64,000 bases of DNA from Aphelocoma coerulescens (lineage: Eukaryota; Chordata; Aves; Passeriformes; Corvidae). Positions within the stretch are counted from its first letter, which is position 1. Each line of letters opens with the position of its first letter. Positions 59,264-64,000 of the stretch are shown in pieces. The notes under the pieces were generated by a model that searched no databases, was not told where the DNA came from, and saw only the letters and a program-made list of their open reading frames with translations. A program made the position numbers and the translations under genes. The stretch lies in contig NC_091017.1 in assembly GCF_041296385.1 (NCBI RefSeq), forward strand, positions 12,022,001-12,086,000, in the 5' to 3' direction.

Positions 59264-61168
59264 GCTTTCAAGAGAGCCGCCTGAAGTCCAGACACCCTTC
59301 GCGAGCCTTTCTCCTATAGAGCTGTGGAAAGAAATCGTGCACGCTACACCGAGGGTGCGTGCAGCATGCACGAGCAAAAGCGGCAAAGTTCAGTGCCCTC
59401 GCTGGGCTTCCCTTCCGTGCGGATAACGTGAGGCGAAAAATGAAGCCGCAGAGCACCGGGCTTGCAGGTGCAGTGCACCGAGTTGCAGAAGTCCAGCAGG
59501 CTCGTTCACAAGCCAAGCCGGCTGAGGGAGTCCTCGCGTCTCCAAAAGGGAACGCGGAGCCGTAGCACTTCATCCCACAGCGTGGAGATAGGCACTTTCC
59601 TAGTCGTTCAGCCTTGCAGAGTCCCTGCAGCTAGAGCTCACCCAGGAGCAGGCGTCAAAGCAGAAGGCCCTCCTAAAGCACCCTTTCTCCAAGCAGCCTC
59701 CTGAAAGGGCGCATCACAGTGCGGCTCTGCGCCTTTCTTCTAAGACAGACGCCCGCTATACTTTCGTGCTCGCAGCTCCCTTGGCAGCCTCCAGCAGCTA
59801 CTCTCCTGGAGAACGGCCGTAGACGTCAAAGCCAGTGCTGGGCTGCACCTCCGCCCTCCCCAGGTAAGCAACAGCGAACTCACCGGTGCACTCTGTACTT
59901 CCCTCCTCCGCTTGCATCCTACATGCATTCGTGTTCTCCGAAACTCAGAGACTGAAGGGAAGGGCAATTGCTTCCCCAGATAGCTGCAAGGGCACTAGGC
60001 AGCAGCAGCACAAATTTCACATGACCTGATGCACTGTAGAGATATTACCCTGTTACCCCTCCTTTCTCCTCGTCCTCGACCAATTGTGGTGGGATGTCGA
60101 AAGGCTTGGCCAGCGAAAAGCTCATCCAGCAAGGGCGTCTCTCTTGATGCATTTCCCTGACCGAGAGCTACACAGATGGTCTGGACACTGTAAAACAGCA
60201 AGAAAATAATTCTATGTCCAGCTGAGGAAAATCCGTGCACAGAAAAATGTAGATGCCTGCAGTAAACAATCTGAAGAGCGGCAAAGCTCCAAGCCATCGC
60301 TGCGCTTCAGTCCTGTCCGGACCACAGAAGGCGAAGAACGAAGCAGCTGGGCACCGGCTTCATGGACTCAGTGGCGCAACTTGCAAACGTCCAGCCAAGA
60401 GCTGCTTCAACAAGCAGATTCAGCCGAGAATGCTCTGCCTGCACTTTCCCTCGCAGCGCTAGGCAGCACCACGTTCTGTTTGCGTGGCAGCCTGATTCTT
60501 AACGGAAAGATTCTCAATGCCTGTGTCTGGCACAGAGAACGGTTTTAGGTCAGCAAGCTCACCCGGCGCTTACCCTCGACGCGTGCAAACCTGTATTTGC
60601 ACCGCATTCCAGTGGCAGCCCTCTTTCCTTTCCAGCCGGCACAGCGCCGTCAGATCGCGGTGCTCTCTGCACCTGCCTTCTCGCTTCCAAGTGCCACCGC
60701 GCACATTACAGCCTTGCAGGGAGCGAAGAGGCGGAGAGGCGTCTCGCAAAGAAGAACGTGCCGGGACGAAAAGGTGCTCTTTCCTTTCTCCTCCTCCTTT
60801 GCCCGAATGGTGGTGCTGTGTTGAAAGGCTTGGCCAGCGAAAAGCTCATCCAGCAAGTGTTTCTCTCCTGACGCCTTTCGCTGAGCGAGAGAGCTACACG
60901 GACACTTTCGACTCGGGGAAACAGCAAGAGAATGACTGTACGTCGAGCTGAGGAAAAGCCGTGCACAGCAGCCTGTGGCTGCGTGCAGTGTTCACGCTGA
61001 AGAGCGGCAAAGCTCCAAGCCATCGCTGCGCTTCAGTCCTGTCCGGACCACAGAAGGCGAAGAACGAAGCAGCTGGGCACCGGCTTCATGGGCTCAGTGG
61101 AGCGACTTGCAAATGTCCAGCCAAGAGCTGCTTCAACAAGCAGATTCAGCTGAGAATGCTCTGCCTGC
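59264..61168 (+). repeat. 5' module cluster of U6
   Basis: M1 59264-60017, M2a 60053-60443 (private T 60148, A 60378), M2b 60778-61168. Confidence 0.85.
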
Positions 61169-62993
61169 TTCAACAAAGTAAGGCGCAGCCCTTGCACTGC
61201 AGCACACTGCCTGGCCAGAAACAGGTTCTTACACCTTCAGTGCTGCCGAGCCCACGCAGCTTGAGCACACCCAGAAGGACGCGTCCAGAAAGAAGGCGTT
61301 CTTCGAGTGCCTTGTCCTTCCTTGTTCTGTCTTTCATCTGCACCTGAAACAGTGGGTCTATGTGTTTTCCTTCCCAGGGAAAAGAACTTTCATTCTTGTC
61401 CAGGAGTCTATGGCTAAAATGGTGATTGCATGTCCCATATCCAATACAACCAAGGATTACTCCCGGAGGAAAGCTGCCAGGACAGATGGGTCTTGCTGGC
61501 TTTGACCACCCCTGGGCCACCTCTCATATTCTCCTGAAACAGTGGGGTACATGAAGGCATTGCCATACCTGATCATCCCTTGCCATGCAGAGCCCAGCCT
61601 TGCATTGCCTTACAGACACCTCTGTGTACCTCCCTTGCCCTTCCTATGTCTCCATTGCATGGCCTTGTTCACCAATCTCCCACCTTGACTTTCTTACCCC
61701 TTGTTTCCTGGTCTTGTCTTGCCTGCTTCTCCTATGACTCTCTTGGCCTTGCCTAAGTCTCTCTTGCCTTGCTTTGCAAAGCCAACACTTGCCTTGCCCT
61801 GCTACCCCTCTTTCCCTCGCCTAGTCTACCCACCTTTGACTGGCCTATCCATCCGATCATCACCTTTTCTGCACCACCCCTCCATGCTCTTGTCTTGCCT
61901 TGGCCTGCCTACCCTTCCCTTGCCTTGCACTGCCTTGCATAACCCTTGCCCTTCTTGACATTTGTGCCCCTTTCCAACATGGCCTTGCTTTCCTTTGCCT
62001 ACCCCTCCCAATCCCTGCTTTGCCTACAGATTCCTGGCCTTCTTTTGTCTACCACTCCTTTGCCTTTTGTGGGAACCAACAGCTGGTCTGAAGGCCTCAC
62101 AGACATTTCCGTTGATACAATCATTTTGTACCCGTGAGAATTGCAGAAGCAAGAAGATAAACAACAGAAAGAAGTTGTAACAGCTGCAAAAGGGACGATA
62201 CTGGCTGATGTTTAGCAAAGAATGTGTGTACACTATAGACAACCAGTAGTATTGTATTATAGCAAAATAATAGTCCATGCACATGTAGCTAAAAAAGTGC
62301 ATAAGAGAAGATGCATAAATAATACAAGTGGTTTTTTGCCATTGCTCGGGGCAGAGAGTGTATGTGTGTCGTGACCGTCTCAACAGCAACAGCCTTGCAC
62401 TGCCTTTCATAACCAGCCCCTGCCTACTGCCTCCTTCCCTGGCCTTCCATGTCTTGTCTTCCTCTCCTTTGATTTAACTTGCTTCTCCTATCTCTCCCTT
62501 GCTTGCCTTACTCCACTGACCTTTCTGTGTTCTTGCCTTGACTTGCCTAGCTGTTCCTTGCTTCACATTGCTTTGTGTAAGCATTCCCTGTTTTTATTTG
62601 CCTACCCCTTTCTTGCCTGGCCTTTCCTTGCCTAGCCTTTCTTGTCTTTGCCTGCCCTCTGCATCACTGGACTTACCTTCCTATGCCCTGCCTTCCCTAC
62701 AACTTCTGGGCCTTCTCTTGCCTCGCACTCATTGGCCCTACTTTGCTGCCTGCTCACTGCTCTTGCTTTGCTTTCCCTAACTTTCCCTTGACTTGACTAG
62801 AATTGCCTAAACTTGCTTTGACTGCATTGCCTTGCCTGCATGGAAGAAAAGGCAAGGCAGGGCAAAGCAAGGAAATCATAGGCAGGGCAGGGCAAGGGAG
62901 ACATAGGCAAGAGAGACGTAGCCAAGGAAGGCAAAGCAAGGGTAGGCTAGGAAAAACCAGGCAATGGTACTGAAGGCAACGCAAGGCCAAGTG
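61169..62993. repeat. Inverted arm and CCTTG/CAAGG tract of U6
   Basis: The outer arm is 61169-61573 (private T 61361), then the tract with A at 62702. Confidence 0.85.
62068..62391 (+). mobile_element. Solo-LTR-like insertion in U6
   Basis: Orthologous to 3035-3358. Confidence 0.5.
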
Positions 62994-64000
62994 ACTCATA
63001 ATGCCTTTCCTTGGAATGCAAAGGTCTGAAATCCCAGTGTTGGTGGAGCAGATGATAAGGTCCCATGGGGAAGTAAACTCAACTGAGACATTTCTCTCCT
63101 GGCACCTCTTGTGTAGGAGCAATTCTTAGATATATTCAATATTGGCGGTAGCACGCCAGTTCCTCAGAGAGGATGACAATGCTTTTCCATGGGAAGGAAA
63201 GCACCTAGCCCCAGTGTTTCAGGTGCACATAAGAAGCTGCCTAGTGGAGGTAAAGGGCAGCAGCAACTTTCTGTCCTGGCATATTTGGTGTAGAAGCACT
63301 GCCTTGATTTGTACAAGTATGGAGTTGCTACGCCCTATTTTCAAGGCAGTCTCCTGAAAAAGTCAATTTTGGCATGTCGTTTCCACTTCTGAAAGGTGGT
63401 CTTCTGAACTCTTGGCAGTAAGCCAAGACAAGCAGCTATGCTCATCCTTGGTGTGCAGCTGATTTAGACACCAGGGCAGGTAATGTCCAGTAACAGTGTT
63501 CTGGCACATTGGATGGGAGCAGTTCCTGGATGTTTTCTATTTTGGAGGAGGAGATCCCAGTTCTTCTGAGATGGGCTCATAGTTTCTCTCTTTGGCAAAG
63601 AAAGCAGTTTTGGATCTGCATGTAGGGTGTTCTCAGCGAATTAATGGCTTTTCCTCATGGGCAGTTCTGTGGGCTATAGCTGTTGAACTGTTAGAGAAGG
63701 AATGAAAAAGCCAAGCTGTTGAACAAATTTGCATCCTGCTGACTTTAGCAGCCCCTGATAAAATTCTGTTTGCATCCTGACTCTGTGAGACTGAAGGATT
63801 ATGATGGTACTTAAAGCTGAGGAGGAAAGTGCACATAGAAGAGCATGTGAATTTAATGGCTCTTCCTAGTAGGCAGTTCTCTGGGCTAGAGCTGTTGAAC
63901 TGTTAGAGAGGGAATGCAAGAGCCAAGCTTCTGAGCTCTTTTCCCTGCTACCTTTAAAGTATGAGCATTCCCTGGTGCTCTCCTATTTGGATAATAAGTT
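62994..64000. repeat. Old short-repeat region of U6 (cut by window end)
   Basis: Counterpart of 3961-4966. AGCTGAGGAGG state shared with U1 and U5. No gene recognised. Confidence 0.65.

Larger units (their letters stand above)
59044..64000. repeat. Macrosatellite unit U6, partial (first 4,957 bp)
   Basis: Cut by the window end inside the old short-repeat region. It has the 12 bp and the extra A, like U5, and shares A at 62702 with U5 (48919). Private T at 60148, A at 60378 and T at 61361. The number of nested 1,232-bp copies lies beyond the window. Confidence 0.96.

Noticed and set aside
1..64000. CRISPR array or other prokaryotic repeat system
   Set aside because: Repeats are 1.2 and 11.3 kb long without short direct repeats and unique spacers, and there are no prokaryotic genes.
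1..64000. rDNA, tRNA or histone-type tandem gene cluster
   Set aside because: No rRNA core, tRNA B-box-like element or histone coding sequence was recognised in the unit on either strand.

Overview
The window is one continuous tandem array, a macrosatellite with a unit of about 11.3 kb. It holds four complete units of near-standard length (U1 1-11328, U2 11329-22646, U3 22647-33953, U4 33954-45260), one expanded unit (U5 45261-59043, 13,783 bp) and the start of a sixth (U6 59044-64000). All units are in the same orientation. Wherever I compared them, they differ only by scattered single-base changes, three small indels and the copy number of an inner repeat. I found no believable protein-coding gene, rRNA, tRNA or CRISPR array. 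The many open frames are short, start at arbitrary codons, overlap on both strands and match no family I recognise.

Each unit has the same order of blocks, given here in U1 coordinates. (1) An AT-richer boundary block, 10892-11328 continuing into 1-220 of the next unit. (2) A 5' cluster of diverged copies of one GC- and CpG-rich module family, 221-2125, including a 725-bp-offset direct duplication. (3) An arm, 2126-2530, whose inverted counterpart lies at about 4040-4200. (4) A degenerate CCTTG tract, 2531-3803, that switches strand to CAAGG at about 3805-3818 and ends near 3960. It is interrupted by a 324-bp solo-LTR-like insertion at 3035-3358. (5) A less GC-rich region of old, short, diverged repeats, 3961-7094, with one more module relic at 5780-6340. 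(6) A forward/inverted module cluster, 7095-8210. (7) A nested 1,232-bp tandem repeat, two copies in U1-U4 and four in U5. (8) A truncated, diverged third copy, 10675-10891.

The window therefore shows repetition at three scales: old dispersed repeats of roughly 180-220 bp and module relics, a young 1,232-bp tandem, and an 11.3-kb higher-order unit. U3 and U4 appear identical. Variants are shared between non-adjacent units in a mosaic way, as expected from unequal exchange and gene conversion.

The organism is a eukaryote. The lack of genes, the higher-order satellite, the LTR-like insertion and the CpG-rich blocks suggest vertebrate heterochromatin or a sex chromosome. A bird is my guess, but nothing in the sequence fixes the taxon. 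Any function (a non-coding transcript, or a structural or chromatin role) is inference. Percent identities were judged by eye and not computed.
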